Assembly: GCA_025765615.1 (NCBI GenBank)
Contig: JAIVFJ010000022.1
Span: 1-64,000, forward strand
Direction of reading: 5' to 3'
DNA length: 64,000 nucleotides
Origin: Zopfochytrium polystomum
Lineage: Eukaryota; Chytridiomycota; Chytridiomycetes; Chytridiales; Chytridiaceae
The position numbers and the translations under genes were made by a program. Below the pieces are notes generated by a model. That model was not told the DNA's origin. It did no database searches and saw nothing but the letters and a program-made list of their open reading frames with translations. Positions 1-9,438 of this stretch are shown one piece after another. Every line of letters starts with the position of its first letter. Positions within the stretch are counted from its first letter, which is position 1.

Positions 1-213
1 GCCGTCGTCTGCGGAATTGGACTGTGGCGAGAGGTTTCTTGATGTCCGTGGGGGTACTGAGGGTCCGGCGCCCCTGGGCCGATCGAAAGGAAGTATTAGG
101 TAGTGGACGATGTTGGATTGAGGGTTCTCTGCGCCTCCTCCTTGTAATGTGTATGAATGGGGGATTGACGTGTTGTGCATAGCAACCAAGCCACTTGAAC
201 ACCGAGCAAACGA
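1..213 (-). CDS. candidate exon open to the left window edge
   Basis: Read on the minus strand, the frame from about 213 down to base 1 has no stop (71 codons) and runs off the window. It follows a plausible splice acceptor (TTTATTACAG just above 213). The predicted peptide is Ser/Pro/Asn-rich and I recognise no domain. It could be a downstream exon of the single-pass membrane protein at 616-930, since both lie on the minus strand in the right order, but I could not build a convincing intron between them. Without the sequence to the left this is only a possible partial gene. Confidence 0.2.
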
Positions 214-615
214 CTGTAATAAACCCAAGGACCCCCATAGCCTCCCTCCCACCCCGCCCCGCGCCGACCCACCCCGATCTCTGTGCGCGGAACCCGGGCG
301 ACCGCCGGCGGAACCTGTCGCGTGGCCGGATGCCGTTCGCGCACTCGTCGCACACGACGAGACGCCACTATACAGGCCGTCGGAGGGAGGGTGCGATTGG
401 AGGGCGAGAGGGATCGTCGTCGCCGACTCCCGAGGTGGATGAAGTCCTTCCGGTAAGCGTTTGGCCTCATTACGGTGTAGACAAATGGTACGAGTCTCGT
501 GCGGATCACATCCCAACATCGTTCGCTCTTGACTCGAATCTAGTGTATTTATTTATCCGCCTTTACTCACAACTCGAAACGAAAAGAATCCCCCTCCCCT
601 GTCCCCATTTACGGG

Positions 616-930
616 CTACGCGAACACGCCAGCTCTCTTGACAGTCTCGCTCCGCTCCCCGACGCCAGCAGCCGCCGCCGCCGCGACTCTTCCCCGCCCC
701 ATCATCATCTTGCCGGTCCTCCCCGTCTTCCTCCGTCTGACGGCAACTACGATTGTGAGGATGACGAGGACGACCACGACGACGGCCGCAGCGACGACGG
801 CAGCGACGACAGCCGTCGATTCGGACGGGTAGAGCGTTGCGGAGAAGGCTGTGGGCGCGGCCATGGGTGTGGGGGTGGAGGTGGAGGTGGTGGTGGTGGA
901 GATGAAGGTGTCGTTATAGTTGGAGGCCAT
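616..930 (-). CDS. small single-pass membrane protein, hypothetical
   Basis: ATG at 930, stop at 616-618, 104 residues. The N-terminal 37 residues are Thr/Ser/Pro-rich and resemble a short O-glycosylated ectodomain. A strongly hydrophobic Val/Ala/Leu/Ile segment (about residues 39-64) is followed at once by a basic Arg/Lys stretch, which predicts a membrane anchor with a cytoplasmic C-terminus. There is no separate signal peptide, so the segment may act as a signal anchor. Part of the Thr/Ser and Ala richness comes from triplet repeats in the DNA, so the frame could be open by chance. No family recognised; a perfect splice donor (GTGAGT) lies downstream near 570. Confidence 0.4.
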   Translation of the reverse strand: MASNYNDTFISTTTTSTSTPTPMAAPTAFSATLYPSESTAVVAAVVAAAVVVVVLVILTIVVAVRRRKTGRTGKMMMGRGRVAAAAAAGVGERSETVKRAGVFA

Positions 931-1442
931 GGGCGCTTTTGTTTTCGTTCGTGGTTCGAGAAAGTTGGGTTACGTGGGAGCTTCTTTGATGAGTGCGCTA
1001 TCGAAGTTGGAGCGGGGGCGGATTGCATCAACGGACCGGTTTGGTGGTGGTGATGCGGAGGAGGGAGGCTGTCGCGGCACTCTACAAGCGAGATTTGTGG
1101 GGATGAGGGAAGGGAGCCTGAGCGTCGTGGATACGTAGAGAGAGCGGAAGTGAACCCCTTCGTGTGGGCAGGCCGTCTCGAGTAGCTTGTAGGGAGGGAG
1201 TGGGTTAGGGGGGGAGGGCGGCCTGGCAGGTCGCGTTGTTGTTGTTGAAGGCGAGGAGGACGGCGCTGGGCGAGCGCGCGCGCGGCGGCGAGAGCGGCGA
1301 GAGCGGCTCGTTGGAACCGGGCTTGCAAGCGGGGAAGGGTAAACAAAGACTGCGACAAACAAAGGGACGAGCGGAGGTCGGGAGAGAGACAAAAAATTCC
1401 TGCACGTGCGCACACTTATCCCTCTGTCCGTCTGTCTGTCTA

Positions 1443-1501
<59 letters not shown>

Positions 1502-2016
1502 GCGTATGGGTAGGCTCCATAAACAAAGAAAGTTGGGCGTGTCTTTCTCCGCACCTCTTGTTCTTCTCTTCTCCAAAAAATTCAAAACTGGCCGGTGTCG
1601 CTGGGGCAGCTTCGGACACCCAAAAACAAAGAGGAGGAAGCAGCGACCAGGAAAAAAAAAAAAAAAAAAAAAGAGGGGAGAAACACAAGGCCGCCCGCAC
1701 GAGACAAGTTGCACACACTAGCTGCATATTGTATTCGTTATTTTTTACAGTACACCGTCACGCCCCCAACCGACCCTAATCCTCCTCCCACTCTTCTCAC
1801 ACACGGCATTCCATCAGGCCTTCGGTTGCTTGGCTCCGCGCAGCCCCGATCGGGGGGGAAGGGGGGGGACAACACTGTTTCCCATCTTCAAAAAAGTCCG
1901 CTTTCCAGCAAACAACACTGCAACTGCTCTTCAGTCAAGTCACACTCTTGTTGGCACGGAAAACACACACCAGGAATTTTTTCGTTTCTGTAGCTTATGA
2001 CATTTGGAAGCACATC
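931..2016. other. gene-poor stretch with simple repeats
   Basis: I see no convincing gene. It contains the (TCTG)n tract at 1422-1501, an A21 run at 1652-1672 and G-rich patches. The long minus-strand frames here are proline/arginine-rich products of skewed composition and are disregarded. Confidence 0.5.
1422..1501. repeat. (TCTG)n tetranucleotide microsatellite
   Basis: About 20 units of TCTG/TGTC with a few C or A interruptions, read directly. It makes all frames in the region look open. Confidence 0.95.
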
Positions 2017-2090
2017 GGTCATATGGTGTAGTAGGTTATCACGTCTGTCTTACACACAGACGGCCTCCAGTTCGATCCTGGATATGGCCA
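2017..2090 (+). tRNA. tRNA-Val (anticodon TAC)
   Basis: A 74-nt cloverleaf. The acceptor GGTCATA (2017-2023) pairs with TATGGCC (2083-2089, one G-T pair), with discriminator A2090. The anticodon stem TCTGT/ACAGA encloses the loop CTTACAC, giving anticodon TAC (Val, GUA codons). The T arm TCCAG-TTCGATC-CTGGA is perfect. No intron. Downstream is a C-run rather than an obvious T-run terminator. Confidence 0.93.
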
Positions 2091-2740
2091 TACCCCCCCC
2101 CCTCAATACTGTTGCTGGCGTGGGAGCGTATGCTTTGCAAATCTTCATTGCCAACGCACGGCTGAACGGGACGGTGAAATTGTGCAATTTCGTCACCACT
2201 GCTCTGGTGTCCCCTTTACTTCTCTGCGACTCAAGCAAATCTTAGAGGCCGGTGCGTGCACTTTGGTTCTCGAATTGTCCGTTTTGGGCGTTCGCTCGCG
2301 GGCAGTGCCCCTCGTCGTCTCTGGACATCCACGCCACCGCCTGGGTGACGAGCGGGGAGCACGCTGAGCCGAAGGGGCAAAGCACAACCACCAACACCGG
2401 TTTCAACTTATACGAAGGCTCCTAGCACCGCCGCGTTTTTATTTTTTTTCGCCTTTTTTTGCGCGTGCATCATATGCGCGCCGATCGCTTGCTCCGCGTT
2501 CTGCGGCGAAGGCGCCGGACGGCGAGTGTTTCTGCAGCTCGGCGCTGCGTTTCGGTCGCAGACGCCGCAGTCCACCCACCCAAAGCCAGTCTTCTTCACC
2601 GCTGGCGCGTGGCTCTATAAGGGTGTTCTTGTGGTCGATTTGTTGACACGGCTGTCGCGCGTTGGGTTATGTGGGCCGGGTTCTGCCGCTGCCCACAGGT
2701 TTTGGGGGCGCTTTGAGCACGTGAGGGACGCCGTACGTTT
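2091..2740. other. intergenic, nothing recognised
   Basis: No open frame that looks like protein and no RNA fold I recognise between the tRNA and the start of the inverted duplication. Confidence 0.4.
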
Positions 2741-2827
2741 TCTGCATTCAGAGCGAAAGCCGTGGTCCTCATGCAACGGTATCGCAGGGAACAGCGGGGT
2801 GCGCCGACATAGCACCGCCTAATTGGT

Positions 2828-2880
2828 GGTACCGAACCCGCAACGCTCTTGCCAATGGCACCCTCAAGGGTTACATAAAA
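2828..2880 (+). promoter_or_regulatory. candidate U6 Pol III promoter (TATA-like and inverted B-box-like elements)
   Basis: A TATA-like ACATAAAA at 2873-2880 lies about 25 bp before the U6 5' end. In the inverted copy the same position reads TTATATATAA. Further up, GGTACCGAACC (2828-2838) is the reverse complement of GGTTCGGTACC, close to the Pol III B-box consensus GGTTCGANNCC, and it is unchanged in the second copy. The position relative to U6 is known; the function is inferred. Confidence 0.5.
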
Positions 2881-2900
2881 GTGGGCGACCTTCCATCAAA

Positions 2901-2933
2901 TGTCTGTCCCTGGAAACAGGGCAGACACATATG

Positions 2934-2964
<31 letters not shown>

Positions 2965-3026
2965 GGCTCCCTGTGCAAGGATGACACGCAAAACTAGAGT
3001 GGATTCCCCTTCAGGGGACATATTTT
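2901..3026 (+). ncRNA. U6 spliceosomal snRNA (copy 1)
   Basis: U6 base-pairs with the 5' splice site and with U4/U2 and forms the catalytic core of the spliceosome. The diagnostic ACAGAGA box is at 2948-2954, inside AACGATACAGAGAAGATTAG, followed by the AGCATGG and ATGACACGCA segments of the U2/U4-pairing and internal stem-loop region. The 5' hairpin is unusually long: TGTCTGTCCCTG, loop GAAA, CAGGGCAGACA (2901-2927). A second hairpin, TCCCC-TTC-AGGGGA, lies near the 3' end, and a T13 Pol III terminator starts at 3023. A nearly identical inverted copy is at 32155-32280. Confidence 0.95.
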
Positions 3027-3330
3027 TTTTTTTTTCCTCTTCCATGTGGCCCTTTCCACGCGCAGGCGCTGTGAGCGGAGCAGTGAGCGAGTCCATGCCC
3101 GGCACTTGCTGTTGTTGTCTTGACCACATTCCATCCTCACAAGCTCTTTCACATTCGATCGCGAGCAAGGATAAATACACAACGGGGGCCGGACTAATGA
3201 CAGCGACAAAGTAGAGACGGTCATGGGTGTACCATCCGCATCTCGCCGACACAGATGCGAGCGGCGTATTCACAATCAAAGCAATCTGTTAATCTGTTCT
3301 GTGTGCGGAAAGGGATTTTGGTTTCTTGTC

Positions 3331-4206
3331 ATGGCTGAGCCCGACGACGGCGTTGTCCCCAGCGGCAACCTTTCCATCTGCGATCTTCCCGACCAGTTGC
3401 TCCAGTCGATCCTGCTCTTGGCTGCCGCACACCGCCTCGACCGCTCCTACTATAAACTTTCGACCGTCTGTCGATCCTTCCGGCGCATCCTAGCCAACGA
3501 GTCGCCGAAGCTGGACGTCGTCAGATTGCACCACCAGAGCGGCGATCTCCTCGCCCAGCTCGAATCATGGCCCGGCGCGCCTGATCTCGAGCGCCTTCTC
3601 GTCACCTTCCTCACGGCAAACACCGAAGAGCTCGCGCACACGGCTACCGCCCCGGCGCCGTCGCTGCTCGACTTTGCCGTGGCGCACGGGTTCTTGGACC
3701 TCGCGCGGCTCCTGCTGACCCACGGAGCGGATCCGAACCGCAGCGACACTTTCAATGTGGACTTGGAGGACAACAGCTCGACGGTCTGGGCCGCTCTGGA
3801 GAGGGACGACCTCGCGATGCTGCGGCTCTTGATGGATTTCGGCGCGTACAACCCAGGCACCGGGAAGCGAAACGGGCACCAGGCGGCTCGATCGGCCGCG
3901 GCGCACCGCATCTTGCTGGAAGACGACTATAACGGGCCCCAAAGGGTGTTCAAGGCCGGGTTCGAGCGCGGGGACGTTGACACGGTTCGGCTGGCGCTTG
4001 CGTTGGGCGTCGAGCCGGACGACCATTCCACTGCGATGATGATGGTGATGACCGCTTTTGAAGCGAGATTCGAACTGAGCCTGCGCAGGAGGCTGGTTGC
4101 GTGCGGACGCCTGGTACTGGACGCTGGGTTTGGCGGGGAGCAGTTGCTTAGCGTGATTTCGCGGTTGGAGGGAAAGATTTCTGCCAACTGGCCGTTGCCA
4201 GAATAA
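3331..4206 (+). CDS. F-box/ankyrin-type protein (copy 1)
   Basis: 291 residues from the ATG at 3331. An upstream in-frame ATG at 3223 exists, but the frame before MAEPDDG is not conserved in the paralogue at 30946-31839 except just next to it, so 3331 is preferred. Residues about 16-60 (ICDLPDQLLQSILLL onward, with KLSTVCRSFRRIL) form an F-box-like helix bundle, normally the Skp1 contact of an SCF ubiquitin ligase. Ankyrin-type turns follow: LLLTHGADPNR, LRLLMDFGAYNP and LALALGVEPDD. Repeats of this kind are substrate-binding modules; the substrate is unknown. Intronless. It lies about 300 bp downstream of U6 and converges with the WD40 pseudogene. Confidence 0.75.
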   Translation: MAEPDDGVVPSGNLSICDLPDQLLQSILLLAAAHRLDRSYYKLSTVCRSFRRILANESPKLDVVRLHHQSGDLLAQLESWPGAPDLERLLVTFLTANTEELAHTATAPAPSLLDFAVAHGFLDLARLLLTHGADPNRSDTFNVDLEDNSSTVWAALERDDLAMLRLLMDFGAYNPGTGKRNGHQAARSAAAHRILLEDDYNGPQRVFKAGFERGDVDTVRLALALGVEPDDHSTAMMMVMTAFEARFELSLRRRLVACGRLVLDAGFGGEQLLSVISRLEGKISANWPLPE

Positions 4207-4846
4207 CCTGATGAGGTGCTTTTATGTGTCGATTTCAGAAGGCCTTTTGCAACGGTGGGTGAATTACCCACCAAAATAAATCGCCTTTCTATTCACTTAT
4301 GAGAGAAGTTTCTACTCTGAGAACGAGGAACCCATCGCGGTCGTCCAATTGGACCCCACTGAGACTCAGTATCTTTCTTTTGCTTCGTGTGGTCTGAGGA
4401 ATGGGCGAAATGAACACGGGGAGAAGAGACAGCGAGCATCGCCGCGGTAATTATCGGCTTACGGACACGGCCACAGTCAATGGGGCGGTGCGGGACTGTG
4501 ATGAGCTGAATTTGATCACCGACGGTCCCGTTGCGGTGTCCTGCACATTGTCGAGGCCGATGCGGACCGAGTTTGAGTCCAAGATGAGCAGGACGATCCG
4601 TCACAGTTTCCCTCGACCACTTGAACACGTCAACCGGAAGGGTCATCTCCACACCGCAACATTCAGTCGACGCCACTTCCTCATAGCTTTGTGGCTCTGG
4701 CGAGCTCTCGAATGCATCGAGACTTCCACCACAAGAAAGAAACGAAGGAATAATTAAGAAGTGATTCTCGCCACGTCCCACCGCGGTCCAGTGGTCAATT
4801 CAAGTTCCTTGAGATGTATTTATCTTGCGTCAATTGCAACACACAC
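4207..4846. other. conserved spacer between convergent genes
   Basis: This spacer separates the stops of the ankyrin gene and the WD40 pseudogene. It is nearly identical to 30322-30945 in the inverted copy. It carries long open frames on both strands (minus 4293-4781, plus 4401-4757), neither with a recognisable domain, and the few substitutions between copies change the protein in either frame. It may be untranslated or may encode a structured RNA. Confidence 0.4.
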
Positions 4847-6225
4847 TCAGAAGTGATTTCCGAAGGGAATTCCATCTCCAAAATTGAGGACAGTCGCGAC
4901 TTGCTCACTCTACGGGAGAAAGCGATGGAAAATGGATGAGCAATTTGGAAATCAATCGTCGGGCGAGTGCGTGTGCCAGGCAACCCCAACAACGTGCGAC
5001 TCGGATCCCTTCTGGCCAATGGCAAGCTAGTCGCGCCAAAGTGGCCCAGGGGCGGCGTTTCCGTGTGGAACGTTGAGACTGGCGTCCTAGTGTCAACCAT
5101 CACTTTGGAAGCAGAGACTTTCTTTTCGCCTATAATTATGAACGGAAAGAGGATCTTCAAAGGTTCAAATTGAGCAAGTCAAGATGTGGGGTATTCCTTC
5201 TGGGAGTGTACGCTGCTTCCAAGAGCCTGCATTGAAGTTTGGGATCCCGCGTGTGGACGGGACTGCTATCCTAATTTTGATACTGTGAGTAGAGAGACGG
5301 AGCGAGAGCCATCCAGTTTACGTTCCATCCCCCAGTCGTCGGGCTCCAGATGCGGATTGAGCCATCCGCCGAAAGCGAAAAGAGTTTGCAGCCGTTCGTG
5401 CTCCACGAGCAATAGGAAAAAGGCAGATTCTCAAGCAAGGCACCGGTCGCTCCATTCCAAAGGTTTGCCCGGGGCAAGCAGAGAAAATGAAAGTTCCGAT
5501 CGAGCCAAAGGTTTGAAAAGACTCCTTTCCGCCGTGCAACACCAGCTTGCATTCTCGTGGCGCAGTCGGGAAGTCCCGCAGATGCACCTCTCCCCTGTCA
5601 AGCGCCGCTGTGAGGATCGCGGTGCCTCAGCGTTGAGGGCGGCACCAGGAAAGAGTGCGTCTGGAACGCGTGAGCTGGGAGGCGCCGGTAAAGTCTGGAT
5701 GGCGCGAAAATCCGATCGTCGGACGACTTCATAACCGGTGAGGGACCCCAGCACAACGTAGTTCGAGTCGATACAGAGGATGTGCGAGAGGCGCGGGAGG
5801 GGAAACACTTTCTTGATCGGGTTCCCACTCGTCCATCGCTGCTCGAGCGCCAGGCGGTACTCGTACAGCTTCTTCCACGCAACGTCCTCGATAGGCGGCA
5901 GCTGCTGTGCCGTGCCACCGGCGGGGTTGCCGGCGCCGCCGCCGTGCGCATCGGCCGTCCGCAAACGCGGGCTTGTCCACTGCGCAAGAAACAAGGGAGG
6001 CGAGGACGGACCAACTTTTGGACGCGCAGGAAAGGCGGGCGAGGGAGCGGTGGTCTGCGATGTATGCGACGATGCGTGTGCGATCTCGGAAGGCAGGGGC
6101 GAGAGGAGATATCGGTGCTCCGTGCGGGAATTGGATTCGGTGGCCAGGTGATTGTGCGCAGGGTTATCGGGGACACTGGCAGCGCAAGAGGGCTGAGTGT
6201 CGTTGTCGTTGTCGTTGGCGCTCAT
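4847..6225 (-). pseudogene. F-box/WD40 protein gene, broken (copy 1)
   Basis: The N-terminal frame starts at ATG 6225. After a low-complexity stretch it contains the WKKLYEYRLALEQRW linker typical of F-box/WD40 proteins (Met30/Cdc4 type), then WD-like segments such as LFSLSADGSIRIWSP. From about 5640 down, the homology to the copy at 29326-30321 shifts frame several times. The block 4959-5322 is in the opposite orientation, so the WD40 frame there runs on the plus strand. The C-terminus (stop at 4847-4849) matches copy 2. The intact ancestor would have been a substrate receptor of an SCF ubiquitin ligase. The inversion and frameshifts make a full-length product impossible, although the 264-residue N-terminal frame could still be expressed. 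Confidence 0.75.
4959..5322. other. micro-inversion within the WD40 pseudogene
   Basis: Relative to the inverted copy at 29.3-32.4 kb, this roughly 360-bp block has been flipped back. Re-inverting it restores both junctions: GGATGGAAC joins GTGCGTGTGCCAGG as in copy 2, and CCATCCAGTTTAC joins GACGATTGATTTCC. It holds one WD-repeat exon, its intron start (GTGAGTAGAG) and part of the intron. Confidence 0.8.
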
Positions 6226-6558
6226 CTTGACACAAGCACCTGGTTACAGTAGTTGCACGCCTTTTTCTCTTGTCTTGGGGCGACTGCCGTCTTACTGCCG
6301 TCCTGCTGCGGCCCTGCTCGACCCCAGCCCATCAGTGCACATTCGACTGGGCTTGGCCAACGTGAGTGCCAGAACGACACAAAGTGTTCAGCCGATGCAG
6401 AGAAAAAACCGGCAGCATCTCCTGTTGCCAAGTTAACCTGAGCCGACACGCCGACCACCGGAGGTTTGGCAGCAACGTCGAGAGTTGAATGGGTTGGGCG
6501 ATCCCGCTGGTGTCGATGACCCGACCGCTTGCGCTTCAAATCCATACCAAATCTCGTT
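6226..6558. other. short intergenic region
   Basis: Between the WD40 pseudogene start and the end of the next gene, both on the minus strand. No feature recognised. Confidence 0.4.
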
Positions 6559-8430
6559 TCATAATTTTCTATTCAACGCCACCAACAGCGATCCCGGACT
6601 CTCCCCTCCAGTCCGCCCGATCGCCTTGCACCACGGCCTCCACACCTTTTCGCAAAACTCGTCCTCGTCCACCACCTCAAACCCCGCGTCGCTGGCACGC
6701 ATCGCAACCGCTCTTGCCAGCTCGTGCGACTCGAGGCACCGCCGTCGACGCGCCTCGTCCACCCTCGAAAACACCGCCTCGATGTTCCACAGCAGCCGGT
6801 CGAGGTGGTACGCCGACCAGCTGCCGTTGCCGCCACCCATGCTGGTCGCCGGCCGCTGCCACCAGCCGTCGCCGTCGTCGCGAAACAGCTGCACAAGCCC
6901 GGCGGGGTCCGCCCCGGCGTCGAGCAGCAGCCCCACAATGTCTGCGGCAGCCGCGGGGCTGCGGGCCGCCGCGGCCGCGTCGATTTGGAGAAACACGTCG
7001 TCGTCGAGCCCAAATGCGTCCTCCGCGGCGGCGCCGCAGAGGTCGGTGAGTTCCTCGAGCGGGTCTTGGGCGCAGACGACGACGTCCAGGGCCAGCGCCA
7101 TCGCGGCGAGGCCGCGGAAGTTTGTCGCTCCGAGCGCCGCGGCGCCGCCTTCCGCTCTGCGCAGCTCATCCCTGACGGCGGCGACGTCGAGTTCACGGAC
7201 GCGGGCGAGTAGGTCGCGGCCGGGGTGAGCGCAACGGGCGCCGCGGGCGGCGAGGGCGACGACGGCGCGGTGGAGGACGACGGCGCAGGCGCGGGCGAAG
7301 GGTTTCAGCGGGGCCGGGCCCGGGGCGCCGAAATGGGCGAGGTCGGTCCACGGGCCGGCGCGGCGCCAGTACGCGAGGGCGTCGCACGCGATGTCCATGG
7401 CGGTGACGCCGCCGAGGCTCGGGAAGTTTATGGTGGCGGCGGCGTCGTTGTCGTTGTGGGTGTGGTCGAGGATGAAGTGGACGGCGTCGGCGAGGGCGCG
7501 CTCCCAGGGCATGTCGGAGCCGAGGGTGTCCGAGGCGCGGCAGAGGCCGGACGGCACTGCTGGGACGAGGCATGTGCGCGAGCCTTTGTCGAGGACGGCT
7601 TGGAGTAGGGTCATTCCTGCGCGGCCGGCAGGGGCGGTGACGGGGCAGCCAGGGTGGTCGGCCTTTTTCTGGGGCTTCCAACGACGGCGGCTTGCGCCTT
7701 GGCGTGGGCGGCGGTACCGGGCTGACATTGTGGTGCGACCGAGCGGGCCGACGAGGAGGCCTGCGGCAGCCGTGTTTCAGACGGAAAGAGCGTGGAGGAG
7801 GAGGGTTTTTTTGACGTCGAATGAAGACGGATGGGCGAGGAGCCAGCACTGCAGGGTGAGGAGTGAGGACCGACGTGCAGCCGCAAAGATGGCTGGTTTG
7901 TGGTGTGAGGGGAGGGGGACGGTCATCAGAGTCGGGCAGCGGTGCACAAACTCGCCAAGGCGGATGATGCCAGCAAGGTACATTGCGTCGCTGAAGGAGG
8001 TGAAACCTTGCATGTGGGGTGGGTTGGCGGCAGTGGCGAGATGAGCGGCGAAAGAGCGTCGCAAGGTGGAAAAGGCGGTGTGCCAGAGCGCGCGGGCCGG
8101 ACCGCTCCGACGGGACAGCAGGAGGTCGCGGAGACGGCGGCAACTCGACGCGAGGGAAATCAGGTCGGCAGTGGCGTCGGCGGCATCGATGTGTGCCCGG
8201 GAAGTGGTCACCAACAACAGGCGGTCGTGGTCAAGGAAGAGAGTCCCAAGGCAGACTCTTTCGTGCCGTGCTGTTGTCGCAGCCGTAAAACGCGTCTCGC
8301 CGGCTGAAGCGGTCAGCAAGTCACTTTTCGTTGAGGGGTTAAGGTACTGGTGGGCGATGAAGAAAAGGATCTCGACGGGAAGATCAAGCAACCCAGCGAC
8401 AGCAGCTTCCGTCCCTCGAGCAGCGTGCAT
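6559..8430 (-). CDS. F-box/ankyrin-type protein with one in-frame TGA
   Basis: Two long frames in the same phase, 8430-7777 and 7776-6559, are separated only by the TGA at 7777-7779. Together they give 624 codons. The N-terminus from ATG 8430 has an F-box-like LLDLPVEILFFIAHQYL (about residues 14-30). The C-terminal half contains one clear ankyrin turn (VGLLLDAGADPAG) and is rich in Ala. The TGA could lie in a short intron: a 114-nt GTCTGA...CCCCAG segment at 7782-7669 would remove it in frame, but that donor is weak. Otherwise the gene carries a nonsense mutation. A fragment of this gene is repeated at 20396-20655. The likely role is an SCF adaptor with an unknown target. Confidence 0.6.
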
Positions 8431-9438
8431 TCGCCAATGAGCAAGTTGGAGAACGCTGTTCAAGTGTTGGGAGTTTGGGTGGAGGTGGGTGGGTGCCGGT
8501 GGGGGTGGCTCAGCAAAGTACTGGCCGGATACATAGACACTCCGGGCTAACGAACCAAGTACTTCTGCACATGACGAAGAAAGTGTGGTCGTCGCGGCGT
8601 TACGCGTGCCTGTCAGAAGGCCTGCACTTCGCATATCGTTATTCAAGATCGTAGGGAACTGGAGTGCACTTTCACTTCAGTGGTGCACTTTCAGTTCGAC
8701 GGCGGTTTAGGGTAAAGCGGTTACCACTTGACATTACAGAAGAAACGCTTGACTACAATAAACCTCATGCAGAGCAGAATAGTAGGACAAAGCGTTTTTC
8801 GAATCACCACCACAAGGCACTCGTTTGCAGCAAAACAATCGTCGGCTGCCTGAATGATTTCAAGCCTAGCACGAGGACAAGGACGGCAACGTCGTCCCCA
8901 GCTCAATGAGCCCAAATAAAACAATCTTGACGTTTAACCAGAGTTCAATGTCGCGAGCGATTCTGTTCTGACCGACGACGAAAATTTTCGTTTTCGTACA
9001 ACTGGGACATGGCGGACTACAAGACAGAGCTACGCTGGTCTGAGAAATACCAGGAATTCCAGCACTATTTCTCGTACAAGCCTAGCTCTGCTTTGTAGTC
9101 GCCATATCCACCTTGTACTGCTTTCGAAGGCGCTGGACTTTTTTTCGAGGAGAAAGTCGCACCTAACCTCGAGCTTCTTGAGGAGCTTCTTCCCCGTGGG
9201 GTCATCCCCTTCCCTCTTCTCAAAAAAGCGACGCGAACCAGCCAGACATCGATGCCAATGCAGCTTCGTTCTGCACTGCGACCTTCTCAACATGTGCAGC
9301 GAGGGCGGCTTGCGCACGCAGGTATTCGATTCCATCATGGCACGGCTCGGATCCCTCAGTCATTCCATTCGGCTCAGCCACCCGACTGAAATAAAGACAG
9401 GTCCGAACACGCCCACAGCACCGTTCACGACAGCCGTC
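8431..9438. other. divergent intergenic region with a long dyad
   Basis: The region upstream of two divergent ankyrin-type genes. It contains the hairpin at 8985-9130 and two repeats of a GTGCACTTTCA motif near 8665-8695. No gene recognised. Confidence 0.5.
8985..9130. repeat. long imperfect palindrome / hairpin
   Basis: The arm 9009-9050 pairs with 9064-9105: ATGGCGGACTAC with GTAGTCGCCAT, CAGAGCTA with TAGCTCTG, and GAGAAATA with TATTTCTC. The centre is the palindrome GGAATTCC (9053-9060). Weaker pairing (GTACAA with TTGTAC) extends the dyad outward on both sides. There is no coding frame over it. It could be a foldback element, a small-RNA precursor or a regulatory dyad. Confidence 0.7.

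Larger units (their letters stand above)
2741..5665 (+). repeat. inverted segmental duplication, copy 1
   Basis: This segment is the reverse complement of about 29326-32431, by direct comparison. In order it holds the U6 promoter and gene, an F-box/ankyrin gene, a conserved convergent spacer, and the 3' half of a WD40 gene. U6 differs by a single base between copies. The ankyrin proteins differ at roughly 17 positions plus one short insertion. The outer edge lies near the TCTGCATT at 2741, and the inner edge fades at about 5665. A 360-bp part (4959-5322) is flipped relative to the rest. Confidence 0.9.

Noticed and set aside
747..1721. Long frames on both strands over 0.75-1.7 kb
   Set aside because: They are created by the TCTG microsatellite, the A-run and GC-rich triplets and give Arg/Pro-rich or RQTDRQTD-type peptides.
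6573..8143. Plus- and minus-strand frames of 160-316 codons over the F-box/ankyrin gene
   Set aside because: GC-rich third positions keep alternative frames open; they are Arg/Pro-rich shadows of the real frame.
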